A DNA stretch of 64,000 nt from Mastigias papua. Its lineage: Eukaryota > Cnidaria > Scyphozoa > Rhizostomeae > Mastigiidae. The notes beneath the pieces are model-generated. The model was not told the DNA's origin. It worked only from the letters and a program-made list of their open reading frames with translations, and searched no databases. The position numbers and the translations under genes are program-made. Below are positions 1 through 29,087 of the stretch, piece by piece. How positions within the stretch are numbered: position 1 is the first letter of the stretch; each line of letters begins with the position of its first letter. The stretch covers positions 11,062,279-11,126,278 of the forward strand of contig OZ025273.1 of the NCBI GenBank assembly GCA_964019165.1, read 5' to 3'.

Positions 1-1064
1 GTATACCTAGCCCAATGAATGTTATGTCATTCGATAGCTGTTGATGAGTAGACAATTATGATACCATCATAAAACCATTAAGCTTACATTATCGGGAATT
101 AGGAAGGGATCGGAGTTAGGAAGGGGCAAGGGTCAAGGGTTAGGCTAGCAGTTTAATTAAATGATATCAGACCATCAAAAGTTCATCAATTTCTACACCT
201 ATCAAAATGATGTCAATGAAATAAACCAAATTTCAACGATTTGAGAACATTTCAGGCGCAGGGTGATAATGTAAGAAGAGGGAACAATTTCAAGATCAAA
301 ATCCAGGAATGCCAAAGAGATGTTTGCAGCCTCTTTCACTTGAGGGTTACCGATGTTTGGAACAAACTACCGAACAGTAAAAACACTTCTCCTTTCCTCG
401 AGTTTATTTCAAATTAATATTGCAAGTTTATTCGGTGGCACCAAGTATGTAGAGGGCAGAGAAGTGGTGATGTCAAAAACCCAAACCTCTTGTAAATCAG
501 GTTTAGGGGATGTTCCAGAAGAACATAGCTAACACATTTCTCATCCTAAGGAAGTTTTTTCGTAACCTGTTTTACATTGTTTGCATCAATTTTTTTCCAA
601 TTTTTTGAATTTTGTACTGCATGCATATTTTTCAGGAGCAACGGCTAGAAACAACAACGACAACAGGTTTTTGTAAACGATCTGTACCAGTCTGTCAGCC
701 TGCACTACGATGCCTTGTTATTATTAATTATTACTTATTTGTATTAATTAAATGCTAACACTAACCTTCGCCCACATCCTACTTAGCAGGAAACATGGTA
801 GCCATGCTTGCTCGCTGTCATTTTTTGCGGCTAACCTCTTGAAACATATTCTTGGTGAAGGACAATAATTGACAACAGCAGGAAGACATCAGCAAAGTTT
901 CTCAGCCTACCAATTATGTGCTTAGGCGCAGCTATTCTTGATAGGAATGCCAAGGCCATTTGAACTTTAAGAATTTCATCATTTTAAAATTTGGTGTAAA
1001 AAAATTGCATTCTACACAAGTTACACAATTTCCCCTAAACTTCATTTATTAATCTTACAAAACT

Positions 1065-19667
<18,603 letters not shown>

Positions 19668-20624
19668 TTTGACTCTCAAATTTTGTATCATGGCTACCGC
19701 CACTCGATATATCAGAATTGAATTAGAAGCATTGGCAAAAATTCGATATAGTCAACAGCATAGAGATATAATTTTTGCGATAGATGCCTTAGATCCTCGA
19801 ATTAGCACCTCCGGGGGCTTATTCATTTTTATAAATTTTTAATTGGATCTTACTAGAGGGAGCTCATTTCTAAAAAGCCAATTTTCAAAATCTATTTCTT
19901 CCAAAACCTAAAAATGAACTCTTCAAATGTACGGATCAGTCTGTAACAAGGTTTTCATCATCGCTTCCGGAAGGGACAACTTAACAATTTTGAATTCTAG
20001 AATGGCAATTATTCGTGGTAGGCTTTCTCGAGGGGGCCAACTCGAGACGGTATACAGTGGTGCAAATTAGGAGTATTCCTGGGGGTCTAGGGCTCTACTT
20101 TTTTCTTCAAAAGAATTAAAGTGCCCTTTTCCCCACAAAATTGGTGAAATTGTTTATTGTAGTTTTGTTTAGTAGATTTGACTATAATCACCATCACACT
20201 TAAAAGCAACCAAATCATCAAATTTTCAATGTTATTTCTTCCCTTTCTAGATCTAGCAATTAGTATTCCAAGCCAGGCACTCTTTAAGGAATTTCCACTG
20301 TGTTCTTTATTGCGGATTAGATTACGGCTCTAAAAATTCCTAATTGTGCGCCAGATATGTGATATATAATGAATGGTACCGATAGAATGAATTGATACAG
20401 GAGTCAGTAATGATTTTATGACGTAAACTGTTTATAGACTGTAGAAACGGCACGTTTACAAAGTGCTAATCAAAGATTCTCGACCATTGAATATCAAAAT
20501 CAATGTAGACAAAATGTTCATTATCAGGTGCTTAGCTGGATTAGCGAATGCTATCAAGCAAGAAATAAAATAAGGAAATTTACTTGTCTCAAGAGGGACT
20601 TACACCGGGGTTATAAATCCCATC
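19668..20624. other. Upstream region of DNAAF5 up to the BEL element
   Basis: No gene seen. It must hold the DNAAF5 promoter and 5' UTR, but no core promoter element can be named with confidence. A loose inverted pair (AATTAGGA-type ends near 20065 and 20345) suggests another decayed MITE. The last five bases (20620-20624, CCATC) are the target duplication of the retrotransposon. Confidence 0.6.
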
Positions 20625-21291
20625 TGTATTGTGCAAAGTTAGCTGTTTCCATGCATACGCTTTGTTAAAGTACTTGAAGGAACTTATTGTTAAATAATTG
20701 CGTTTTGGGAATATTTACGTTTTGCCTTGCCATTGCACTCGAGGGACTTTTTATTGCAAACATTGTGTTTTGGGATTATTTACGTTTAGATATTTGAATA
20801 ACCTTGGCGGATTGAGAATATTTTTGTACTCTGCATACCTCATGCTCTAGAGGGTTGAGAATAAAATTAAGAATCCTTTCTCCTTTGGGAGAATTTGTTG
20901 ACCTCATGTTATAAAAGGCGGTGAGATGTTTTCAAGGAAACAAAGTTGAAGCAAGGCAAGACAAGTCATGACACGCTGTGTTACACTTGATTGAGAAGTT
21001 GAAGAAACAAAGTTGAAGCAAGGCAAGACAAGTCAAGACAGGCTGTGATGTAAAGCGATTCGGCCATACAAGGCAAAAAGATAGTGAGTTCGCTTTAATG
21101 GCTTGTGAAAATACATCATGGTTTATATGGGACAAATAAAGAGTGGACCTTTCTGCATTGTTGTATTATTTTTCTAGTTTAATATTTGTTTTGTATCTAT
21201 TTTAGCAAACCATGTGAAATGCCGATAGTCAGTGGTGATTTTATGCTGTGATTATCTGACCGTTGGGCGTTGGCGTGCGTTATACTTTACA
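20625..21291 (+). repeat. 5' LTR of the BEL/Pao element
   Basis: TG...CA repeat of 667 bp. A TATA-type box (TTATAAAAGG, about 20909-20918) and an AATAAA polyadenylation signal (21135-21140) are in the correct order for an LTR. A 44-bp segment starting GAAACAAAGTTGAAGC is duplicated in tandem (20937-20980 and 21004-21047). It differs from the 3' LTR at 21233 (T versus C) and 21266-21267 (GG versus TT). Confidence 0.97.
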
Positions 21292-21323
21292 GTTTGTATC
21301 TTGCAATCAGTGTGGCCTAAAGG

Positions 21324-24146
21324 ATGGAGCATATGGCTGAAATGAAGCGGAAAAGAGCAAATGCGAAGAGAGCATTGACAAATGTGATTAAGGAAGTTTC
21401 TGCAGGTTTGGTGTGTCAGAATTTGGACAGCGGAGAGTGTTTGGTCCAGTTGAAAGAGAAACTCGATGCAGCATTTGCAAACTTTCAGCAAGCCTGCGAG
21501 TCGTTCAAAGCTTTGTTAAGTGAAGAAGATGATATTGATGAATGTTGGGCTTATTTCAATGAAGCCAAGGCACGGTTTGTCAGCACTAGTCAGCGACTGC
21601 ATGAAATTGGTGAGTTAGAAGTACATAATATTCAACCTGGTGACTCGGTAAGCCAAGCATCTGTTTGCAGAGCTTCAAAGGTGTCGAAAAATTCAAGTTC
21701 ATCAAATGTATCCAGCATCAAATCTGCTGTAGAAAAGAAGATGTTGCAGAATGCTACAAGAAAAGCAGCTTTGATAGCCGAAGGTAGTTTGTTGGCCAGA
21801 AAACAAAATCTTGCGCACCAGCAAATGAAACTGACTCAGCTGAATAAAGAGTTTCAAATACATGAAGAATTGGTGAAACTGGAAGCTGAGGAGAAAGTGA
21901 TGGATAAAATGTTCAAATTGGATGGTCACATTATTTCTTCAATTTTCAATACAGATCGCAATGTCAGTTCATCAGCGAGTTGTTTACTGCCTGGTGTACA
22001 GCCAAATTCCCAGTGTGTAGTTGTCAGTGGTTCCAGCATTAATCAGCCAATAAGATCAGTTGCTCAGCCAATTCCAATGAGATCAGAGGAATGCGCAATG
22101 GAGTTTGATACACTACACCATCTACCGATTCTGACGGAAAGGCAGAAAACAAGCCAGTGCAGCAGAAATGAATACAATTATGATTGGCTTCATGAATGTC
22201 AGCATGAAACAGATAAAACTGAAGATTCAAGACATAAGGCTACATTTCAGGAAAGTACAAAATTGGTGTATTCCTATGCAGATCCCTCTTTGGTTTCATT
22301 TAGCACTTGCAAGCCTCCATGTTTTTCCAATGCAATGCCATTGAAGGAAAGGAAGACTTACAAGAACTCTGAAGAGAAGAAACACATCAATCCAGGAGCA
22401 GCAGGATTGTCATACTATCAGTTTGCATCGTTTCAGGAGCCATCAATACCTAGTGGTGCATCACCAAGGCCACAATATGAAGAAAGGAGATATCGTCAGC
22501 CTCTGATAGATGACAAGCAAATCAATGATGGCATTGTGAAATCACCAAGTAGAGCAGAAAGACAGCCATTCAGTCCATCTGTTTCATCAGAGTATGGCAA
22601 TGACTATTTAGGGACGATGAAAAAACTGGCAGAATCAAGCATGTTACCAAAGCCTGAGCTCATTCATTTTGATGGAAATCCCTTGCGCTATTACATATTT
22701 ATGAAAAATTTTGAGAACCAGGTTGAGAAGGACACAGATGATAATGGTAGACGGTTGCAATTACTTATTCAGCACTGCAGTGGCAAGGCGAAGAAAATGA
22801 TTGAAAGTTGTATACTACTCTCAGAAGAAGAAGGCTATAAGGAGGCCAAACGGCTGCTGGAGGAGAGATTTGGCAGCAAGTACATGGTATCCAGTTCTTG
22901 GATAAACAAAGTATCCAATGGCCCATCAATTCAATCAAATGATAGAGAGGCAATCATGGACTTAGCAGATGACCTTCAAAACTGTGAGATAACGTTAAAA
23001 GCAACTGGCAGGCTTAATCAAGTGAACAACGAAGACAAATTGGTGAAAATACTGGAGCGCTGTCCAGGGTATATCAGAGCAAGATGGCAGTCAAGGGTGC
23101 AAGATATCCGTGAGGAAGGTCGTGAGCCAAGCATTGAAGATGTACGAAGATTGATAAAAAGGGTGGCTGAGGAGAAAAATGACTCTGTTTTTGGTGGGAT
23201 AATGGATGGCAAAAATAGAGATGGTGGAATAAAGGATAGGAAGCCAGCAAAATCTTCAGAAGGGAGCAGAGCTGCAAGCAAATACAGCATGAATTATACT
23301 ATTCAAGCAAAGCAAGTGCCAAGCTGTGGTGGTACAAATCCAGCTGCAAAAGGCGAAACTCGTTTCAGATGCTATCTTTGCGAAGGGGATCACAAACTCA
23401 AAGCTTGTGAAATGTTCAAAAAGAAAAGCAGTGAGGAACAACTGGACTTTATGCGCCAGAAGAAGTTATGTGACAATTGTTGTTCACCATTCCATTTTTC
23501 TGCTGGGTGTAAAAGGAAGCAATCATGCAATATTCCAGGATGCAAAGTGAAAAGAAAGCACATGTCATCGTTGCATGAAGCAATTGTTGCTTTTGAAATG
23601 AAAAGGAATCAGAAGCTTGGAACAGAAGGCATAAATCAGCCACTGATTCATGCTGTAGCTGGCAATTCGACACACTATGCTGGTTCCTTGAGTGAAACAG
23701 GGGCCGGACATCAACGCAAGAGTTTGTCTATTGTTCCAGTTAAAGTCAGAGGCAAAGGCGAGATCAATGAAGTGATCACATATGCTCTTTTGGACAATGG
23801 TTCAACTGCGTCATTTTGCTCTGAAGATCTGCTGTCAAAGCTTGGAGTTGAAGCAAAGAAGTGTCATATTTCATTGGCAACTATTAGCAATGTTGTGGAA
23901 AATTGGGACAGTGCAACTGTTGGACTTGAGATTAATGATTTGAACAACACAGCGTCAGTTGATGTATCAAATGTTTTTGTTGTCAAGAAGTTGAACATCT
24001 CTAAAGATGCAATAGCAAACCAAGAAGATATCAGATCTTGGGATTATCTGAGTGATATAACACTGCCAAGAAGACTTAAAGATTGCACAGTGAACCTCTT
24101 GATTGGTGTTGACGTACCAGAAGCTTTGCAGCCCGAAGAAGTTTGA
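21324..24146 (+). CDS. BEL/Pao gag-protease part, ends at in-frame TGA
   Basis: 940 codons from the ATG 32 bp after the 5' LTR. Visible parts: a charged coiled-coil-like N-terminus (residues 1-230); a gag region matching the DUF1759 family (about 442-600, opening LPKPELIHFDGNP); a cysteine-rich zinc-knuckle region (about 683-735, CYLCEGDHKLKAC...CDNC...C); and a DUF1758-type aspartic protease with the active-site motif LLDNGST (Asp about 824). The frame stops at 24144-24146, inside the segment that joins the protease to the reverse transcriptase. The next open frame is in the same phase, so this is a point nonsense change and not a frameshift. The codon is TGA where relatives often have a basic residue; a CGA to TGA transition would explain it. 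Regulated read-through cannot be excluded. Confidence 0.93.
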   Translation: MEHMAEMKRKRANAKRALTNVIKEVSAGLVCQNLDSGECLVQLKEKLDAAFANFQQACESFKALLSEEDDIDECWAYFNEAKARFVSTSQRLHEIGELEVHNIQPGDSVSQASVCRASKVSKNSSSSNVSSIKSAVEKKMLQNATRKAALIAEGSLLARKQNLAHQQMKLTQLNKEFQIHEELVKLEAEEKVMDKMFKLDGHIISSIFNTDRNVSSSASCLLPGVQPNSQCVVVSGSSINQPIRSVAQPIPMRSEECAMEFDTLHHLPILTERQKTSQCSRNEYNYDWLHECQHETDKTEDSRHKATFQESTKLVYSYADPSLVSFSTCKPPCFSNAMPLKERKTYKNSEEKKHINPGAAGLSYYQFASFQEPSIPSGASPRPQYEERRYRQPLIDDKQINDGIVKSPSRAERQPFSPSVSSEYGNDYLGTMKKLAESSMLPKPELIHFDGNPLRYYIFMKNFENQVEKDTDDNGRRLQLLIQHCSGKAKKMIESCILLSEEEGYKEAKRLLEERFGSKYMVSSSWINKVSNGPSIQSNDREAIMDLADDLQNCEITLKATGRLNQVNNEDKLVKILERCPGYIRARWQSRVQDIREEGREPSIEDVRRLIKRVAEEKNDSVFGGIMDGKNRDGGIKDRKPAKSSEGSRAASKYSMNYTIQAKQVPSCGGTNPAAKGETRFRCYLCEGDHKLKACEMFKKKSSEEQLDFMRQKKLCDNCCSPFHFSAGCKRKQSCNIPGCKVKRKHMSSLHEAIVAFEMKRNQKLGTEGINQPLIHAVAGNSTHYAGSLSETGAGHQRKSLSIVPVKVRGKGEINEVITYALLDNGSTASFCSEDLLSKLGVEAKKCHISLATISNVVENWDSATVGLEINDLNNTASVDVSNVFVVKKLNISKDAIANQEDIRSWDYLSDITLPRRLKDCTVNLLIGVDVPEALQPEEV

Positions 24147-27100
24147 AAAGGGGAGAAGGGAGGACCATTTGCATTGAAGACGAAATTTGGCTGGACACTG
24201 AATGGGCCTCTACGAGAGAATGAAACTGCAACTACACAGTGTTGTATGATGGCCACAAGTCAGACTACTAATCTTCTGAGTAAACAATTGGAGGATTATT
24301 TCAATCATGAGTTTGGTGACTGTATTTCTGATGACAGAAGGTTGATGTCTGCAAATGATAAAAGGGCACTGAAGATTTTTGAGGAGTCAGCAAAAATGTG
24401 TGATGGGCATTATGTGATAGCAATTCCTTGGAAAAGTTCTCAACCATGTCTTTCCAACAATCGATGTGTAGCGGAGAGGCGACTGGAATATCTGAGAAGG
24501 AAATTGCTAAAGAATGAAGAACTTCATACCAAATACGCAAAGTTCATGGAAGATTTGCAAGCAAAAGGCTACTCAAGAACAGTCCCCAAGGAGCAGTTAT
24601 ATCAAAACAATGGAAAAGTATGGTATTTGCCTCATCATAATGTAATCAATCCAAAGAAACCGGAAAAAACTCGTGTAGTATTTGATTGTGCAGCAAAGTT
24701 CCATGGCAAATCATTGAATGAGCATGTGTTGCAGGGTCCTGACCTTACAAATTCCATAAATGGTGTTCTTCTCAGATTTCGGCAAGAAAATGTGGCCATA
24801 ACAGCTGATGTTGAAGCCATGTTTCATCAGGTGCAGGTAGATGAAGAGGATGCGAGTGCACTACGTTTTCTATGGTTTGCAGATGATGATCTCACAAAGG
24901 AGCCAGAGGAGAGACAAATGATGGTTCACTTATTCGGTGGTATTTGGTCTCCAAGCTGCGCAACATTTGCTCTTCAAAAGACTGCAGAAGATAACAAGAC
25001 ACACTTTAAAGGTAGCATCATTTCTACAGTGAAGAAGAATTTCTATGTCGATGATCTGTTAAAATCAGTAAAAAACAGCAATGACGCAATTGGTGCTTAC
25101 AAGGACCTTAAAATGCTCTTATCACTTGGTGGCTTCAATTTAACAAAGTGGATCAGTAATAACTGTGAAGTTATAAATGCGATTCCGGAAGAAGACCGTT
25201 CTAAAGAGTGGAAGAAGATTGACTTTAAAAGAGACATTTTGCCTGTGGAAAGAGCGTTGGGAGTTCAGTGGAATACCGCAAACGATTGCTTTCAGTTCAA
25301 TGTGAATATCCCGGAGAGAGATGTAACAAAAAGAGGACTTCTCAGCATCATCTCCTCAATATATGATCCTCTTGGTATGATATCACCGTTTATTCTTACA
25401 GCAAAAATCATTCTGCAAAATCTGTGTCGTGAAAAGATTGGTTGGGATGTTGAAATTCCTTGTACTTTCATCAGTCGTTGGAACCACTGGGTTAAACAAC
25501 TGCCGAAACTTGCTGAACTGAAAGTTTCGAGGTGCTTCAAACCAGAAGATTTTGGTGAAGTTGAGACAGTGGAGTTACATCACTTTTCTGATGCCTCGGA
25601 AAGTGGATTTGGTGCAGTATCTTATGTGAGGTCAGTAAATTATGAAGGTAAAATCCACTGTTCCTTTGCAATTGGTAAATCCAGAGTGGCACCATTAAAA
25701 CCCATGACAATTCCTAGACTTGAGTTGAGTGCTGCAACAGTTGCAGTCAAATTGGACCTGATGTTGAAACGAGAACTAGAAGTACAAGTGGATCGATCCG
25801 TATTTTGGACAGATAGTACAGCTGTGATCAAATACATCAAGAATGAGAACAAGCGTTTTCAGACGTTTGTTGCCAACCGTATTGCTATGATCAAAGATGG
25901 ATCAAGTCCTTCCCAATGGAATTATATACGAACAAATAAGAATCCAGCTGATGATGCATCAAGAGGGATTTCTGTAGAAGATCTCATTCATGATTCAAGG
26001 TGGATCAATGGACCATCTTTCCTATGGCAAAGCAAGGAAAAATGGCCAATCAACTGCACTGATGATTTCAAGTTAGAAGAAGATGATGTTGAGTTGAAGA
26101 AAGGTGTGCAGTCTCACAGTGTTGCGATACAAGAGATTCGTGGTATGAATGAACTATTTTTCTCTAAATTCTCTTCTTGGACACATCTTAAAAAGGTCGT
26201 TTCTTGGATGTTACGATTTAAGGACTGGTTGATCATGAAGTCAAAATTATCAAGAGCAATATCGAGGCCAATTTTGAAAGGACCATTGTCAGTTGAAGAA
26301 ATAAAGAATGCAGAAAACGCCATCATTTCATCTCTTCAGATGCAGTGCTTTAAAGATGAGATCGACAGTTTGACATCAGGAAAGAAGCAATTGAAGAGGC
26401 AGAGTAGTCTTCTCAGCTTGGATCCAGTACTCAGAAACGGTATGTTGTGTGTTGGTGGGCGATTGAAACATTGCCATACTGAGACAACTGACATGAAACA
26501 TCCTGTAATTCTTCCAAAGCGGAATCATGTGGTTGATTTGATTATCAGGTACTATCACTATCTGACTGGTCATTTGGGAAAGGAGTATGTACTATCATTG
26601 ATTAGAGAAAAATTTTGGATAATCAATGCGCGTGTGTCAGTCCGACGAGTGCTCAATCAATGTTTCAAGTGCAAGAGACACATCAGCCAGCCTGTGCAAC
26701 AAAAGATGGCAGATCTACCGCACTGTAGAATCACCCCAGGAGAGCCACCATTTACGTACGTTGGTGTTGATTATTTTGGTCCATTTTTGGTAAAGAGAGC
26801 CCGCAGTAGAGTCAAAAGGTATGGTGTCATATTTACCTGTCTTGTTGTTCGAGCTGTTCATATTGAGGTAGCATATAGCTTAGACACTGATTCGTTTATC
26901 AACGCATTAAGAAGATTCATAGCTCGTCGCGGGAAACCCAAAGAAATCAGATCTGACAATGGCACTAACTTCACTAGTGCAGAGAGTGAGCTGAAACACT
27001 TAATATGTGAGTGGAATCAAAAGAAAATTCATGAGTGTCTTCTTCAACAAGAAGTGAATTGGCATTTCAATCCACCTTCAGCTTCTCACTGGGGAGGTGC

Positions 27101-27665
27101 ATGGGAACGCTTAATCCGTACAATTAGACGTGTCATGGCAATGGTGCTGAAGGAACAAATCATGGATGACGAATGCTTGCAGACTGTAATGTGTGAAATT
27201 GAATTTATTGTCAATGGAAGACCTTTAACTAGGGTTTCGGATGACTCACGAGATGCAAATGCATTGACTCCAAATCACCTGTTGATGTTAAAGTCAAATA
27301 AGTCTTACCCACCAGGAATATTTTCCAAAGAAGATAGTTATTGCAGAAAGAGATGGAGACAAGCGCAGTTTTTGGTGGATCTTTTTTGGAAAAGATGGGT
27401 TAGGGAGTATCTCCCAACTTTACAGCAGAGGCAAAAGTGGTTCATACCGAAAAGAAATCTTAAAGAAAATGACATTGTCCTCATTGATGACAAGCCATTA
27501 CCAAGAGGAGCTTGGCGATTGGGTAGAGTTCTTGCTGTGCATAAAGGAAAGGACGGTCTTGTGAGATCAGTAAAGGTGAAAACCTGTCATTCTGAATTGG
27601 TGCGTCCAGTGGATAAACTGTGTTTATTGGAGGCAAGTGACAACAAATCTTGCAATGACACATAA
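24147..27665 (+). CDS. BEL/Pao pol part: RT, RNase H, integrase
   Basis: Same frame as the gag part, immediately after its TGA; 1172 codons, with no ATG near the start. Domains in order, numbered from the leucine codon at 24174: linker with FGWTLNGPL; reverse transcriptase (about 100-330) with the catalytic FYVDDL at 290-295; the Pao-type A17 region (YDPLGMISPF); RNase H (HHFSDASESGFG at about 466, WTDSTAV); an HHCC zinc finger (HLGKEY...CFKCKRH); the integrase core with Asp in GVDYFGPF, Asp in SDNGTNF and Glu in GGAWERLIRT; and a C-terminal DUF5641-like domain (GAWRLGRVL). It ends 63 bp before the 3' LTR. All catalytic residues that can be seen are intact, so the TGA is the only obvious lesion. 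Confidence 0.95.
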   Translation, partial: KGEKGGPFALKTKFGWTLNGPLRENETATTQCCMMATSQTTNLLSKQLEDYFNHEFGDCISDDRRLMSANDKRALKIFEESAKMCDGHYVIAIPWKSSQPCLSNNRCVAERRLEYLRRKLLKNEELHTKYAKFMEDLQAKGYSRTVPKEQLYQNNGKVWYLPHHNVINPKKPEKTRVVFDCAAKFHGKSLNEHVLQGPDLTNSINGVLLRFRQENVAITADVEAMFHQVQVDEEDASALRFLWFADDDLTKEPEERQMMVHLFGGIWSPSCATFALQKTAEDNKTHFKGSIISTVKKNFYVDDLLKSVKNSNDAIGAYKDLKMLLSLGGFNLTKWISNNCEVINAIPEEDRSKEWKKIDFKRDILPVERALGVQWNTANDCFQFNVNIPERDVTKRGLLSIISSIYDPLGMISPFILTAKIILQNLCREKIGWDVEIPCTFISRWNHWVKQLPKLAELKVSRCFKPEDFGEVETVELHHFSDASESGFGAVSYVRSVNYEGKIHCSFAIGKSRVAPLKPMTIPRLELSAATVAVKLDLMLKRELEVQVDRSVFWTDSTAVIKYIKNENKRFQTFVANRIAMIKDGSSPSQWNYIRTNKNPADDASRGISVEDLIHDSRWINGPSFLWQSKEKWPINCTDDFKLEEDDVELKKGVQSHSVAIQEIRGMNELFFSKFSSWTHLKKVVSWMLRFKDWLIMKSKLSRAISRPILKGPLSVEEIKNAENAIISSLQMQCFKDEIDSLTSGKKQLKRQSSLLSLDPVLRNGMLCVGGRLKHCHTETTDMKHPVILPKRNHVVDLIIRYYHYLTGHLGKEYVLSLIREKFWIINARVSVRRVLNQCFKCKRHISQPVQQKMADLPHCRITPGEPPFTYVGVDYFGPFLVKRARSRVKRYGVIFTCLVVRAVHIEVAYSLDTDSFINALRRFIARRGKPKEIRSDNGTNFTSAESELKHLICEWNQKKIHECLLQQEVNWHFNPPSASHWGGAWERLIRTIRRVMAMVLKEQIMDDECLQTVMCEIEFIVNGRPLTRVSDDSRDANALTPNHLLMLKSNKSYPPGIFSKEDSYCRKRWRQAQFLVDLFWKRWVREYLPTLQQRQKWFIPKRNLKENDIVLIDDKPLPRGAWRLGRVLAVHKGKDGLVRSVKVKTCHSELVRPVDKLCLLEASDNKSCNDT

Positions 27666-27728
27666 CTTTACACTAGTTAGAAGAGGAAAAGAAACATTTT
27701 CGTTTGCAAAGAAATGTTTGGGGCCGGA

Positions 27729-28395
27729 TGTATTGTGCAAAGTTAGCTGTTTCCATGCATACGCTTTGTTAAAGTACTTGAAGGAACTTATTGTTAAATA
27801 ATTGCGTTTTGGGAATATTTACGTTTTGCCTTGCCATTGCACTCGAGGGACTTTTTATTGCAAACATTGTGTTTTGGGATTATTTACGTTTAGATATTTG
27901 AATAACCTTGGCGGATTGAGAATATTTTTGTACTCTGCATACCTCATGCTCTAGAGGGTTGAGAATAAAATTAAGAATCCTTTCTCCTTTGGGAGAATTT
28001 GTTGACCTCATGTTATAAAAGGCGGTGAGATGTTTTCAAGGAAACAAAGTTGAAGCAAGGCAAGACAAGTCATGACACGCTGTGTTACACTTGATTGAGA
28101 AGTTGAAGAAACAAAGTTGAAGCAAGGCAAGACAAGTCAAGACAGGCTGTGATGTAAAGCGATTCGGCCATACAAGGCAAAAAGATAGTGAGTTCGCTTT
28201 AATGGCTTGTGAAAATACATCATGGTTTATATGGGACAAATAAAGAGTGGACCTTTCTGCATTGTTGTATTATTTTTCTAGTTTAATATTTGTTTTGTAT
28301 CTATTTTAGCAAACCATGTGAAATGCCGATAGTCAGCGGTGATTTTATGCTGTGATTATCTGACCGTTGTTCGTTGGCGTGCGTTATACTTTACA
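27729..28395 (+). repeat. 3' LTR of the BEL/Pao element
   Basis: 667 bp, co-linear with the 5' LTR at an offset of 7104 bp, with three substitutions by eye. TATA-type box near 28013-28022, AATAAA at 28239-28244. The internal 44-bp tandem duplication is present here too, so it predates this insertion. Confidence 0.97.
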
Positions 28396-28515
28396 CCATC
28401 TGAAAGGTAATTGCAGAATCCAAACAGAGTGTGCTGTCTCGATATTATCTTATGTACTAAGAGACTAAGAGAGTTCCTTCTTCAAATGATTCCCTCTATA
28501 TAATTTAGTCGTATA

Positions 28516-28889
<374 letters not shown>

Positions 28890-28969
28890 CTCAGTAGCTT
28901 GCGAGTAACTAGGATTTCTACGTTTTCAGTGCAGACAGAAACATTATTATTCTCAGATAAATCAGGAGA

Positions 28970-29002
28970 AAATTAACAGTTGCCACCACCGGGGATCGAA
29001 CC

Positions 29003-29085
<83 letters not shown>
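28970..29085 (-). repeat. Possible tRNA-derived SINE fragment joined to a TA array
   Basis: On the minus strand, 28993-29002 reads GGTTCGATCC, a perfect Pol III B box, followed by CCGGTGGTGGCAA as in the T arm of a tRNA-like SINE head. No A box is visible because a TA array (about 29007-29085) replaces the upstream part. With only the B box remaining, this is a tentative call. Confidence 0.35.

Positions 29086-29087
<2 letters not shown>

Larger units (their letters stand above)
20625..28395 (+). mobile_element. Full-length BEL/Pao LTR retrotransposon
   Basis: A 7771-bp element with two 667-bp LTRs (20625-21291 and 27729-28395), both beginning TG and ending CA. The 5-bp target CCATC is repeated exactly at 20620-20624 and 28396-28400. 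The interior carries one long gag-pro-RT-RNaseH-integrase frame with a BEL/Pao domain order and no envelope gene. A single TGA at 24144-24146 interrupts it. No convincing tRNA primer-binding site is seen right after the 5' LTR; the purine-rich stretch 27679-27693 and the short GGGGCCGGA just before the 3' LTR are candidates for the polypurine tract. The element points away from DNAAF5, whose start codon is 958 bp from its left end. Confidence 0.97.

Noticed and set aside
21702..27663. Minus-strand open frames of 60-82 codons across the BEL/Pao element
   Set aside because: Shadows of the plus-strand gag-pol frame, with no motifs of their own.
24174..27665. A separate second gene starting at 24174
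   Set aside because: The codon at 24174 is TTG and the frame is continuous with the upstream one apart from one TGA, so this is one gag-pol frame and not two genes.
28993..29002. Firm SINE or tRNA call from a lone B box
   Set aside because: Only one Pol III box is present and the rest is a TA array; kept only as a low-confidence repeat.
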